This document shows positions 56,150 through 63,955 of a stretch of 64,000 nucleotides of DNA, in pieces. Both the position numbers and the translations under genes were made by a program. The DNA lies in the NCBI GenBank assembly GCA_022340665.1, contig JAJDNM010000132.1, positions 57,681 to 121,680 of the forward strand, read 5' to 3'. The notes under the pieces were generated by a model. The model searched no databases. It saw nothing but the letters and a program-made list of their open reading frames with translations, and had not been told where the DNA came from. Each line of letters opens with the position of its first letter. The stretch's first letter is position 1. Source of the DNA: Acidobacteriota bacterium. GTDB taxonomy: Bacteria; Acidobacteriota; Thermoanaerobaculia; Thermoanaerobaculales; Sulfomarinibacteraceae.

Positions 56150-56222
56150 CGTCCACCCAACCACCCGATACTGGATGCTCGATGCTGGATGCTGGATGCT
56201 CGATGCTGGATGCTGGATAGTA
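56150..56222. repeat. Half element with GATGCTG unit
   Basis: A CCACCCAACCACCC core is followed by GATACTGGATGCTCGATGCT and further GATGCTGGATGCTGGAT units. No clear complementary arm is present. It lies between the saccharopine dehydrogenase-like start and the small membrane protein start (divergent). It shares its unit with element K. Confidence 0.7.
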
Positions 56223-56271
56223 GGCGCGGTGGTCCAATCGAAGGAAAACTCGTGAGATCGGGGGGGAGCGA

Positions 56272-56559
56272 ATGAAGCAAGCACTGTCCGAAGACGCGGC
56301 AACGACACTCGACACCGTGGCAGATATTCTTCTCAGAACCTTCTTCATCACCATCGGGGCGATGATCTTCACCTGGGTGGTGTGGCTCGTTCTGGGAGAT
56401 GTTGTCCACTCGATTCACGCTCGCCTGTTCGACATCACGAGGAAGGAGTTCGATCTCTTCTTCCTCTACTCGATGACGGTCATGAAGGGCCTGAACCTGA
56501 TCTTCTTCGGCTTCCCGTTCGTCGCCATCAAGTGGCACCTCCGGGGAAGGCGTCCGTAG
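56272..56559 (+). CDS. Small two-helix membrane protein, DUF6868-like
   Basis: A 95-aa protein with two membrane helices (about residues 22-46 and 64-85) joined by DVVHSIHARLFDITRKEFDLFF, a pattern I associate with small DUF6868-type membrane proteins. Function unknown. GGGGGGAGCGA precedes the ATG. It is 38 bp upstream of the SDR gene and probably cotranscribed. Confidence 0.7.
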   Translation: MKQALSEDAATTLDTVADILLRTFFITIGAMIFTWVVWLVLGDVVHSIHARLFDITRKEFDLFFLYSMTVMKGLNLIFFGFPFVAIKWHLRGRRP

Positions 56560-56596
56560 AATTCCGAAGATCTCACAGGATTCAGATCTGGGAGGG

Positions 56597-57295
56597 ATGA
56601 TGACCGGGGAAGACAGGGCACGACGAATCGTCGTCCTCACCGGTGCGACTCGTGGCATCGGCCACGCGCTGACGAATCAACTGATCAAGCTCGGCCACAC
56701 GGTGGTTGGATGCGGGCGATCGCCGGCCGAGATCGAAACACTTGGCGCATCCCATGGCCCCCCACACCGATTCGATAGCGTCGACGTCGCCAAATGGGAT
56801 GAGGTCGCGGACTGGGCGCAAGAAGTGCTCTCCCATATGACGCCACCAGACCTGCTGATCAACAACGCGGGCGTCATCAACCGAAACGCGCCGTTGTGGG
56901 AGGTGCCGGCCGATGAATTCTCGAAGGTCCTGGACATTAACGTCGGTGGCACCGCCAACGTGATTCGCGCCTTTCTGCCGGCGATGATCGCCAACCAACG
57001 CGGGGTCATCGTCAACATGAGCTCCGGTTGGGGACGTTCGACGGCGCCCGAGGTCGCGCCTTATTGCGCCAGCAAGTGGGCAGTCGAAGGCCTGACCCAG
57101 GCGCTCGCGCAGGAGCTGCCGCCAGGGCTGGCCGCGGTGACCGTCAGTCCCGGGATCGTCGACACCGACATGCTGAGGAGTTGCTGGTCGGACTCGGCGG
57201 CCAGCTGCCCCTCGCCGGAAGACTGGGCCCCGGCGGCCGCCGACTTCCTCTTGGCGCTTTCAAGCAGAGAAAATGGCCGGTCCCTATCGGTTTAA
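56597..57295 (+). CDS. Short-chain dehydrogenase/reductase
   Basis: A 232-aa classical SDR: LTGATRGIGHAL cofactor loop, NNAGV, a catalytic Ser (MSSGWG) and YCASK (YxxxK). Substrate unknown. The Lys of YxxxK and upstream Asn are conserved, so it should be active. GGGAGGG lies before two adjacent ATGs (56597 and 56600). Confidence 0.9.
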   Translation: MMTGEDRARRIVVLTGATRGIGHALTNQLIKLGHTVVGCGRSPAEIETLGASHGPPHRFDSVDVAKWDEVADWAQEVLSHMTPPDLLINNAGVINRNAPLWEVPADEFSKVLDINVGGTANVIRAFLPAMIANQRGVIVNMSSGWGRSTAPEVAPYCASKWAVEGLTQALAQELPPGLAAVTVSPGIVDTDMLRSCWSDSAASCPSPEDWAPAAADFLLALSSRENGRSLSV

Positions 57296-57309
57296 AATAA
57301 AATAGGCAG

Positions 57310-57591
57310 GTGATTCACGTACTCAAGGTGACCGCGAACGCTCGGGATGCAGGCGGTTCCGACGCGGAACTCCGGCACACCCTGATCGTTTTCGTCGATT
57401 GTGAGGATGAAGGATCGGCCTACGCGCCAGCGGATGCCTACCTTCGCAGGACCGGCTGGCAAGACATCGAGCTCGTGAATTGCAGGGCCCTGCCGCCTGC
57501 GGCCGCGGAGAAGCTCGACCAGTCGCTCCGGGACGCCTACCAGGATGCGGATTCCCGCGGCGTCTCCGCTGTGCTTCTGAAATCATTCTGA
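57310..57591 (+). CDS. Small protein of unknown function
   Basis: A 93-aa ORF from a GTG, 14 bp after the SDR gene. The sequence is acidic and Ala-rich (HTLIVFVDCEDEGSAYAPADAYLRRTGWQDIEL), with predicted alpha/beta character. No family recognised. Codon use looks like that of its neighbours. It could be a partner of the SDR, but this is a guess. Confidence 0.6.
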   Translation: MIHVLKVTANARDAGGSDAELRHTLIVFVDCEDEGSAYAPADAYLRRTGWQDIELVNCRALPPAAAEKLDQSLRDAYQDADSRGVSAVLLKSF

Positions 57592-57689
57592 ACCTAAATT
57601 TCCGGAGTCCGTACTGTTTCGTGAGGTACGGTCTATTCGAATCTCTGCAATAATCACCCACGAGGGCTGCGGAGAGTCCGGAATTCCTG

Positions 57690-58076
57690 ATGATCTGTCC
57701 GAAGTGTTCGAGTGAAATGAGTGAGGAAACGCGCGGAGGGATCCGCTTGGACCTCTGCGGCGTGTGTTTCGGCGTCTGGTTCGATGGCGGTGAACTTGAG
57801 GCCCTCAATGCTGGAGGTGGCTCGTCACGTCTCAACGATGTCCCGGGACGGAACTGTTGTTTCGAGCCCACCGGCAGTTCGGCTCACGTGAAGTGCCCGC
57901 GCTGCGAGCGTGACATCCTCCGTACCGGGAAGATCGGCAAGCACGCTGTGATGCGATGTACCTCGTGCAAGGGCCTTTTCCTGCCGAACGCCAACGCTCA
58001 CTTCAAGACCCGCGAGATCGGCATCCTCGATTCGGCTATCGGCGTCCTCGAGGAGATTGTCAGCTCCCTATTCTGA
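57690..58076 (+). CDS. Double TFIIB-type zinc-ribbon protein (zf-TFIIB)
   Basis: A 128-aa protein with two CxxC...CxxC zinc ribbons: CPKCSSEMSEETRGGIRLDLCGVCFGVWFDGGEL (residues 3-36) and CPRCERDILRTGKIGKHAVMRCTSCKGLF (about 70-98). This is typical of the widespread bacterial zf-TFIIB proteins, whose role is not established. No membrane helix is seen. Confidence 0.85.
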   Translation: MICPKCSSEMSEETRGGIRLDLCGVCFGVWFDGGELEALNAGGGSSRLNDVPGRNCCFEPTGSSAHVKCPRCERDILRTGKIGKHAVMRCTSCKGLFLPNANAHFKTREIGILDSAIGVLEEIVSSLF

Positions 58077-58205
58077 TCGGGTTTTGTGCACGTCCAGGAG
58101 CAGCTGGCGCACGGACGCGCGATCGATCTCCAGCCTGCGAAATCGTAGAAAGCATCCGATCCATTACTATTCGACCGGGACAACGGCCAACGCGAGGAGA
58201 ACGCC

Positions 58206-58613
58206 ATGAGTGCTTCGGAGCGTTTCAACCACATCGGATCCCAGTTCGCGGTCGATGATGTCGAGAAGGCGGTCGGGTTCTATGCGGCCGCCCTCGGCTT
58301 CAAACTGGACTACCTCGACGGCGACCCACTGCACTATGCCGTCGTCTTTCGAGACGAGGTCTACATCCATCTCTGCCAACCGCAACCGCCGGAATTTCCC
58401 GCTGGCAGCGGGCGCGCCTTTGTTGCAGTGTCAGGCGTCGACACGATCTGGAAACGCGTCCGTTCGGAGACGCCGAACGCCATCGAGCAGCCGATTCGGG
58501 ACCTGGATTACGGCCATCAGGTTTTGTTCAGGGTATTTTCGGTCTCCGATCCGGCCGGGAACACACTGCGCATTGGCGAGCCGCTCCGAGACCGATTACC
58601 GAGCTGTGATTGA
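58206..58613 (+). CDS. VOC-family protein (glyoxalase/bleomycin resistance type)
   Basis: A 135-aa protein with the beta-alpha-beta-beta-beta fold: NHIGSQFAVDDVEKAVGFYAAALGFKLDYLDG, then VYIHLCQPQ, and FSVSDPAGNTLRIGEP at the end, a typical second metal-ligand strand. Substrate unknown. GCGAGGAG precedes the ATG. Confidence 0.8.
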   Translation: MSASERFNHIGSQFAVDDVEKAVGFYAAALGFKLDYLDGDPLHYAVVFRDEVYIHLCQPQPPEFPAGSGRAFVAVSGVDTIWKRVRSETPNAIEQPIRDLDYGHQVLFRVFSVSDPAGNTLRIGEPLRDRLPSCD

Positions 58614-58641
58614 ATAGACGCTGACAGAACCGGGAGCACTC

Positions 58642-59061
58642 ATGGAACCTGCCGTTCTCGACGAAATCCAGCGTATTTTCCGCTCTGCCGGCTTCGTCGC
58701 CGACCTCGGTATCGAGCTCGAGTCGGTCGGCGATGGCGAGTGTGTGACGACCCTCGATCTCAAGGACCGCCACCTGCAGCAAGACGGCTTCGTTCACGCA
58801 GGAGTTCTCGCTGCGATCGGCGATCACACAGCCGGCGTAGCTGCCGCAACCATGTTGCGGGATCGCCGGATGGTGCTGTCGATCGAATTCAAGCTCAACC
58901 TTCTTCGCGCCGCCAGGGGAGAACGCCTCATCTGCCGCGCGAAGGTTCTGAAACCGGGTCGACAGCTGTCAGTCGTAGAGTCGGAGGTGTTCTGCGTGAG
59001 CGCTGGTGAAGAACGCATGGTTTCAAAAATGACCGCCACCATGGCCTACGTCGAACCCTGA
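58642..59061 (+). CDS. PaaI-family thioesterase (hotdog fold)
   Basis: A 139-aa hotdog protein. The signature DGFVHAGVLAAIGDHTAG carries the catalytic Asp/His of PaaI-type thioesterases, followed by EFKLNLLRAARGERLICRAKVLKPGRQL. It hydrolyses an acyl-CoA whose identity is unknown. It is 1 bp upstream of trpF. Confidence 0.88.
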   Translation: MEPAVLDEIQRIFRSAGFVADLGIELESVGDGECVTTLDLKDRHLQQDGFVHAGVLAAIGDHTAGVAAATMLRDRRMVLSIEFKLNLLRAARGERLICRAKVLKPGRQLSVVESEVFCVSAGEERMVSKMTATMAYVEP

Positions 59062-59062
59062 G

Positions 59063-59755
59063 GTGGCACCCCTGAATCCGACTCCACTCGAACGGCCACG
59101 CCTCAAGGTGTGTTGCATCACGAGTGTGGAGGAGGCGGAGGTGGCAATCCGGTATGGGGCGGACGCAATCGGCCTGGTGTCGGAGATGCCGAGCGGCCCG
59201 GGAGTGATTCCCGATCACCTCATTGAGGAAATAGCGGCTCGAACTCCTCCCGAGGTGGCCACCTTCCTCCTCACCAGCAGCCATGAGGTCAACGCCATCG
59301 TCGATCAGCAGCAGAGATTCCGGGTCGATGCCATCCAGCTCTGCGACGCATTGCCGCCAGAGGCCCTCGATCAGCTACGATCGGCCATCCCGGGCACCTC
59401 GATCGTCCAGGTGATTCACGTGGTCGGAGAGAAAAGCCTTGGCCAGGCGATGTCGGCGGCCGGGACGGTCGATGCCATTCTGCTGGACTCGGGTGATCCA
59501 ACGAAGGCTGTCAAGGAGCTGGGAGGAACCGGACGGACCCACGACTGGGCTCTCAGCCGGGTCATTCGCGAACAGGTGGGCATTCCAGTGTGGCTGGCCG
59601 GCGGTCTCACATCCGATAACGTCGCTGAAGCGGTGCGGACGGTGCGGCCTTTCGGTGTCGACACCTGCACCGGGTTGCGAACTGACGGTCATCTCGACCA
59701 AGGGAAGCTGACCCGCTTCGTACGTGAGCTCCTCGTGGCCGGAGGTTCAGGTTGA
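59063..59755 (+). CDS. trpF: Phosphoribosylanthranilate isomerase
   Basis: A 230-aa TIM-barrel enzyme: LKVCCITSVEEAEVAIRYGADAIGLV (catalytic Cys), VIQVIHV-type mid-barrel strand, DAILLDS with the Asp, and LAGGLTSDNVAEAV. Third step of tryptophan synthesis. No other trp gene is adjacent. GTG start one base after the thioesterase stop. The stop overlaps the GIY-YIG start (TTGA). Confidence 0.9.
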   Translation: MAPLNPTPLERPRLKVCCITSVEEAEVAIRYGADAIGLVSEMPSGPGVIPDHLIEEIAARTPPEVATFLLTSSHEVNAIVDQQQRFRVDAIQLCDALPPEALDQLRSAIPGTSIVQVIHVVGEKSLGQAMSAAGTVDAILLDSGDPTKAVKELGGTGRTHDWALSRVIREQVGIPVWLAGGLTSDNVAEAVRTVRPFGVDTCTGLRTDGHLDQGKLTRFVRELLVAGGSG

Positions 59756-60195
59756 AGATCATACCGTCGTCAGGCGGCACCTACATTGTGTTGGTCGAAC
59801 TCGCCGCACCGACAACGATCACGATCGGCAAGCTCGGCGACCTCTCGCTGATCGCCGGCTTCTACGCCTACGTTGGAAGCGCGCACGGACCGGGAGGCCT
59901 TGCGGCGCGCCTGCGGAGATACGACGTCGGACCGCAACGGCTACACTGGCACATCGATTATCTGCTCGCAAAGGCCGACCTCACAGGAGCCATTTTCCGG
60001 GCCGACGCGGAACGACGTGAATGTTCCTGGGCACAGTGGGTCGCGGACCAAGCGCAAGACCGCGTGCCGGGTTTCGGTTCGTCGGACTGTCGGTGTGCGA
60101 GTCACCTCTTTCTGATTGGAGGCGCCGAAGAAATGCGAGAGATGACTCGTGCATGCGGATGCCAGTTGAAAGCACTCGCCACGATTGGGGCTTGA
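59752..60195 (+). CDS. GIY-YIG (DUF123) nuclease-like protein
   Basis: A 147-aa protein of the DUF123 group: GTYIVLVEL as the GIY-like strand, GFYAYVGSAHGPGGLAARLRRY as the YIG-like and Arg segment, and WHIDYLL. TTG start with GGAGG 6 bp upstream, overlapping the trpF stop. The nuclease activity of DUF123 proteins is not well established. A cysteine-rich end (CRCASHLFLIGG, CGC) follows. Confidence 0.85.
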   Translation: MKIIPSSGGTYIVLVELAAPTTITIGKLGDLSLIAGFYAYVGSAHGPGGLAARLRRYDVGPQRLHWHIDYLLAKADLTGAIFRADAERRECSWAQWVADQAQDRVPGFGSSDCRCASHLFLIGGAEEMREMTRACGCQLKALATIGA

Positions 60196-60238
60196 TGATG
60201 TCATTCGGTGGAAACAAACTCGCGACAGGAGGTGTCAC

Positions 60239-60346
60239 GTGAACGTCCCCTGGCTGATTGGTGGTCTGCTGTCGGTGCTGATCGGGCTCACGCACTCCAT
60301 TCTTGGTGAGAAGCTCGATCGGCGCCTGAGCCGACAGGAAAAATGA
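60239..60346 (+). CDS. 35-aa membrane micropeptide upstream of the CsaA-like gene
   Basis: A GTG at 60239 with AGGAGG 6 bp upstream starts MNVPWLIGGLLSVLIGLTHS, ending in a basic tail (KLDRRLSRQEK). One membrane helix covers residues 5-22. Its TGA overlaps the next gene's ATG (ATGA), which supports real, coupled translation. No family recognised. Confidence 0.75.
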   Translation: MNVPWLIGGLLSVLIGLTHSILGEKLDRRLSRQEK

Positions 60347-60699
60347 TGAAACCTGCCCCGATCAAAGAGGAAATCACGATTGGCGATCTCGAGAGGGTCG
60401 ACATGAGAGTCGGCACCATCGAATCGATCAAAGAGGTTCCGAGCTCGAAGAAGTTGATGAAACTCGCCGTCAACTTCGGCGACCACTCGAGGACCGTTCT
60501 CGCCGGCATCAAACGGGAGCGCCAGAACCCGGCCGACATTGTCGGGCTCCAGGCATTGTTCGTTGTCAATCTTCCTGTCCGGAAGATGGCGGGTGAGGTT
60601 TCCGAAGGCATGCTCTTGGACATCGGATATTCGGACGGCCTGACACCCGCGCTGGCTGTGCCCGAGCGGGCTGTGCCCGACGGCTCGAGGGCCGGCTGA
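60343..60699 (+). CDS. csaA: tRNA-binding-domain protein, CsaA/MetRS C-terminal type
   Basis: A 118-aa OB-fold protein: RVDMRVGTIESIKEVPSSKKLMKLAVNFG and TVLAGIKR with SEGMLLDIG. These match the tRNA-binding domain of CsaA, Trbp111 and methionyl-tRNA synthetase C-termini. It could act as a chaperone or tRNA-binding protein. It overlaps the 35-aa micropeptide. Confidence 0.85.
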   Translation: MMKPAPIKEEITIGDLERVDMRVGTIESIKEVPSSKKLMKLAVNFGDHSRTVLAGIKRERQNPADIVGLQALFVVNLPVRKMAGEVSEGMLLDIGYSDGLTPALAVPERAVPDGSRAG

Positions 60700-60770
60700 C
60701 ACGAGTCGTTTCTCGATACGGACTCGACGATCACTCCGACCATTTCCGACGACGCTGTTACCATTGCGTC

Positions 60771-60920
60771 ATGTTTGAGACCATCTTGAAAATCGTGGCA
60801 GGCTTGGCTGCGCTCGGAATAATCGTCCTGGTTCTGGTTGCCGTCGTGTCCGGACTTCGATCTTCGGTCAAGGCGCTTGGCGACGACGGGGGACAGAATG
60901 ACACCCCGGACGTCGAATGA
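60771..60920 (+). CDS. 49-aa single-helix membrane micropeptide (candidate)
   Basis: An ATG at 60771 begins MFETILKIVAGLAALGIIVL, followed by a helix end and an acidic tail (GDDGGQNDTPDVE). One membrane helix. No Shine-Dalgarno is seen, so this is weaker than the 35-aa peptide at 60239. It lies between the CsaA-like and VOC genes. Confidence 0.5.
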   Translation: MFETILKIVAGLAALGIIVLVLVAVVSGLRSSVKALGDDGGQNDTPDVE

Positions 60921-61044
60921 GACCTGACTCGCGGTAGAGAAGCCAGCCGCTTCCGGACGCTTGCGAACGGGCAGGGTGTTCGACAACCGGGCGCTTCCGG
61001 ACGTGACCAGCGGCTGCGGGGCAGATTGATCTTTGGAGAAGCAA

Positions 61045-61455
61045 ATGGAGTACCACTTCGGCCGACTGATCGACCATGTCCACCTGGTCGTGTCCGATCT
61101 CGAAGCCAGCAAGACCTTCTATCGTGCGGTCCTTCAATCGCTGGGCCGCGACCTTTCGGGCGAGGGTGACGGCTATTTCCATGCTGACGAACTTTTCGTC
61201 ACGCCCGGCGAACCAACGAGTCATGTCCACCTCGCCTTTCAGGCTAGAGATCACGACGACGTGTTCCGGTTCTATCGGGCCGCCCTCGAAGCCGGTGGCA
61301 CCGACAATGGACCTCCCGGTGAGCGTCATTACCACCCCGGGTATTTCGCGGCATTCGTTTTCGATCCGGACGGCAACAACATCGAAACCGTGCACCACGG
61401 TCCGGCCCACCGATCGGTGGAGGACGTGGTCGTCGTCCCGAGCGTCTCTGAATGA
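61045..61455 (+). CDS. VOC-family glyoxalase-like protein
   Basis: A 136-aa protein from the ATG at 61045, with GGAG upstream (a TTG four codons earlier is possible). Beta-alpha-beta fold: LIDHVHLVVSDLEASKTFYRAVLQSLG and FVFDPDGNNIETVHH, with His and Glu metal ligands. It overlaps no neighbour. Substrate unknown. Confidence 0.85.
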   Translation: MEYHFGRLIDHVHLVVSDLEASKTFYRAVLQSLGRDLSGEGDGYFHADELFVTPGEPTSHVHLAFQARDHDDVFRFYRAALEAGGTDNGPPGERHYHPGYFAAFVFDPDGNNIETVHHGPAHRSVEDVVVVPSVSE

Positions 61456-61468
61456 CAGAGGAGGAAAT

Positions 61469-61879
61469 ATGGAGCAGCTCGTCTTCAAGGGATCGTGTCT
61501 GTGCGGAGGCGTGGCCTACGAGCTGAGCCCGCCCTTCGTCTTCTTTCACCACTGCCACTGCAGTCGCTGCCGGAAATCCTCGGGCTCGGCGTTCAGCGCC
61601 AATATCCTGGTCAAAGCCAACCAATTTCGGTGGACCCGAGGAGAGGATTTGATCGGCCGGTGGGAGCTGCCGAAAGCGCAGTACTACTGTACCGGCTGGT
61701 GCACGGCCTGCGGCTCGAAGCTGCCCTGGGAATCGCGCAACAAGAAGGGATTTCTTGTCCCGGTGGGTAGTCTCGACGACGACCCGGGGTGTCAGCCCGA
61801 GAAGAACATATTCTGGGCCTCTCGAGCCCCATGGTACGCCGAACCCGCCGACCTGCCGACCTTCGACGAACACGGTTGA
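61469..61879 (+). CDS. GFA-family zinc protein (CENP-V/Mss4-like)
   Basis: A 136-aa protein with zinc ligands CLCGGV, CHCSRCRK and CTACGS, the pattern of GFA (glutathione-dependent formaldehyde-activating-like) proteins. The true reaction of most members is unknown. GAGGAGGAA lies just upstream of the ATG. It follows the VOC gene by 13 bp. Confidence 0.9.
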   Translation: MEQLVFKGSCLCGGVAYELSPPFVFFHHCHCSRCRKSSGSAFSANILVKANQFRWTRGEDLIGRWELPKAQYYCTGWCTACGSKLPWESRNKKGFLVPVGSLDDDPGCQPEKNIFWASRAPWYAEPADLPTFDEHG

Positions 61880-61927
61880 CGGAATAGCGTCTGATTTCGG
61901 TCGTAGTCCTGTAAAGGGAGGCGGACC

Positions 61928-62359
61928 ATGCAACAGGACCTCGAGCACCTGAAGCTGTTGTGGATATTTCACTACGTGGACGCAGGCATGACCGCGATCT
62001 TTGCCTGCATTCCGTTCCTGCATTTCTTCATGGGCCTTGCGCTCGCAACCGGCGTGTTCTCCGACACCGGTCCGGAGGCGAGACCTATTGGCATGGTCAT
62101 GATGGCGATCGCCGGTTTCTTGATCCTCGCTGGATGGACGCTGGCGATTCTCATTGCATTCGCCGGCCGCAGCATCCAGACCCGAAGGCGTTACACCTAC
62201 TGTCTGGTGGTGGCCGGCATCAACTGCATTTTTCTGCCGATCGGAACGGTTCTCGGCGTATTCACAATCATCGTCCTGTCGCGCGATTCGGTGAAATCCC
62301 TGTTCGGTCACGCACCACTCTCGACTGAAGTTCCCGCGGAGATTACGCAGAAGAGCTGA
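61928..62359 (+). CDS. Integral membrane protein of unknown function
   Basis: A 143-aa protein with about three membrane helices (residues about 20-45, 55-80, 90-115). It starts with a charged MQQDLEHLKLL and ends with a polar tail. No family is recognised. GGGAGGCGGACC precedes the ATG. Confidence 0.75.
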   Translation: MQQDLEHLKLLWIFHYVDAGMTAIFACIPFLHFFMGLALATGVFSDTGPEARPIGMVMMAIAGFLILAGWTLAILIAFAGRSIQTRRRYTYCLVVAGINCIFLPIGTVLGVFTIIVLSRDSVKSLFGHAPLSTEVPAEITQKS

Positions 62360-62396
62360 CGCGAACAGCCCAACTCAGGAGCCCGGTTTTCGGATC

Positions 62397-62768
62397 ATGG
62401 TGACTCAGAAACACCTCATCGTAGGAATCGCGGTTCTGGTGGCGCTCCTGCACTTCCCCATCGGGTCGGGCTACGCCGGTCCCTGGAGGCCATTCGTCAC
62501 CGGGTATCTCATCGATATTCTGTTGCCCTTCGCCATGTACCTGCTGCTCGGCACGGTACGGGTCGAGGCGCTCCGCCATTGGTGGGTCCGGGCCTGGATC
62601 GTGTTTGCCGTGGGCGCCACCTCCGAGATGCTGCAATATTTCGGTCTGCCGATTTTCGGGCAAACATTCGATCCACTCGATTTTGCCGCTTTCGCAGTCG
62701 GCGTCCTCGCCGGACACGTGGTTGAAGAGCTCATCGTGTTCAGGCTGCCGGTGGGCCGGCACGACTGA
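62397..62768 (+). CDS. VanZ-like small membrane protein
   Basis: A 123-aa protein of about four helices. ATSEMLQYFGLPIFGQTFDP with LDFAAFAVGVLAGHVVEEL follows the SEMxQ...DxxDxxxxxxG pattern of VanZ/DUF2809-like proteins. Function unknown. It probably shares a transcript with the preceding membrane protein, 37 bp upstream. Confidence 0.7.
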   Translation: MVTQKHLIVGIAVLVALLHFPIGSGYAGPWRPFVTGYLIDILLPFAMYLLLGTVRVEALRHWWVRAWIVFAVGATSEMLQYFGLPIFGQTFDPLDFAAFAVGVLAGHVVEELIVFRLPVGRHD

Positions 62769-62788
62769 CTATCTGGGAGAATCACCCT

Positions 62789-63283
62789 GTGAAGGCCATC
62801 CTCGACGTCCACTACGAACCGACCATCGCCCATGCGGCCTGTGTCGTCTTCGAGCATTGGTCCGACGAACGTCCGGTCACCACCCATCGCCTTCAGGTGC
62901 CGGGAGTCCGGCCCTACCGCCCAGGGCGCTTCTTCGAGCGTGAGCTGCCGCCGCTCCTCGCCATTCTCGAGGCAACGAATGAGAATTTCGATCACATCAT
63001 TGTCGACGGGTACGTCTACCTCGAGGACGATGCCGTTGGACTCGGCGGCCGTCTCTACGAGTCACTTCCCCGCTCCTGTGCAGTCATCGGTGTCGCGAAA
63101 AAACCGCTCGCGATTGCCGACCAATTCGAAGCCATTCACCGGGGCCGCAGCTCCAAACCGCTTTTCGTCTCCGCTATCGGATTGGATGCAGGAGCAGCGA
63201 CCACGGCCATTGCCAGCATGCACGGGCCCCACCGGATTCCAACCCTCCTCCATCTCACCGACCGAATCGCCCGAGGTAATTGA
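62789..63283 (+). CDS. Endonuclease V-like protein
   Basis: A 164-aa protein. The three acidic catalytic residues known from endonuclease V appear in order: D6 (AILDVHYE), E52 (PGRFFERELPPLL) and D73 (HIIVDGYVYLED), followed by GLGGRLYESL and VIGVAKKPL. Endonuclease V cleaves DNA or RNA near deaminated adenine (inosine). It is shorter than E. coli Nfi (223 aa), lacking part of the C-terminal region. GTG start. Activity is not certain. Confidence 0.8.
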   Translation: MKAILDVHYEPTIAHAACVVFEHWSDERPVTTHRLQVPGVRPYRPGRFFERELPPLLAILEATNENFDHIIVDGYVYLEDDAVGLGGRLYESLPRSCAVIGVAKKPLAIADQFEAIHRGRSSKPLFVSAIGLDAGAATTAIASMHGPHRIPTLLHLTDRIARGN

Positions 63284-63289
63284 CACCCT

Positions 63290-63365
63290 TCCGGTCCGCA
63301 CATCTTCCTTTTGCCCTTTCTCCTCTTCTCCTCCTCCCCTCTGCCCCCGCTCTCCCTGTACACTC
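63290..63365 (+). repeat. Pyrimidine-rich tract before the methyltransferase
   Basis: About 70 nt of C/T-rich sequence with reiterated TTCTCCTC units, for instance CTTTCTCCTCTTCTCC. Within one strand, no complementary arm is seen. It may be a degenerate relative of the tandem-arm family or simply a low-complexity leader. Confidence 0.4.
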
Positions 63366-63370
63366 TCCCG

Positions 63371-63955
63371 ATGTGGAACGAGCGCTTTTCCGAACCCGGC
63401 TACGCCTACGGCAAGGATCCGAATCGATTTCTTGAATCGGTGGCTCATAGAATTCCGGCCGGGCGAGTCTTGAGCCTGGCCGAGGGCGAAGGACGCAACG
63501 CGGTCTACCTCGCCGGCCTCGGATATCAGGTCACCGCCGTCGACGCTTCAACCGTCGGGCTGGCAAAGGCCGAATCGCTGGCCGAAGAACGCGGTGTCGA
63601 TATCGAGACCGTGTATGCGGATCTCGCTGCCTACGAGATCGGGCCCGGCGAGTGGCAGGGAATCATTTCCATTTTCTGCCATTTGCCGCCGCTCGTGCGG
63701 GCGGCTCTCCACGAACAGGTCTTGCGCGGGCTTGCACCCGGCGGCGTTCTCATCCTCGAGGGCTTCACACCGCGTCAGCTCGAGTACGGCACTGGCGGGC
63801 CGAAATCCAGAGACCTGTTAATGGACCTGAACGTCATCCGGCAGGAGCTGCCCGGCCTGCGTTTCGAGGTTGCACGCGAGGTCGAGCGTGAGATCACCGC
63901 AGGCAAGTACCACGGCGGCATCGGATCCGTGCTGCAAATCCTGGCCGTCAAATAG
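63371..63955 (+). CDS. Class I SAM-dependent methyltransferase
   Basis: A 194-aa protein from the ATG at 63371. SAM-binding motif I is VLSLAEGEGRNAVYLAGLGYQV, followed by VTAVDASTVGLAKAESLAEE, and later LAPGGVLILEGF. This small TehB-like group acts on unknown substrates. The in-frame upstream extension lies in the pyrimidine tract and is not real. Confidence 0.87.
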   Translation: MWNERFSEPGYAYGKDPNRFLESVAHRIPAGRVLSLAEGEGRNAVYLAGLGYQVTAVDASTVGLAKAESLAEERGVDIETVYADLAAYEIGPGEWQGIISIFCHLPPLVRAALHEQVLRGLAPGGVLILEGFTPRQLEYGTGGPKSRDLLMDLNVIRQELPGLRFEVAREVEREITAGKYHGGIGSVLQILAVK

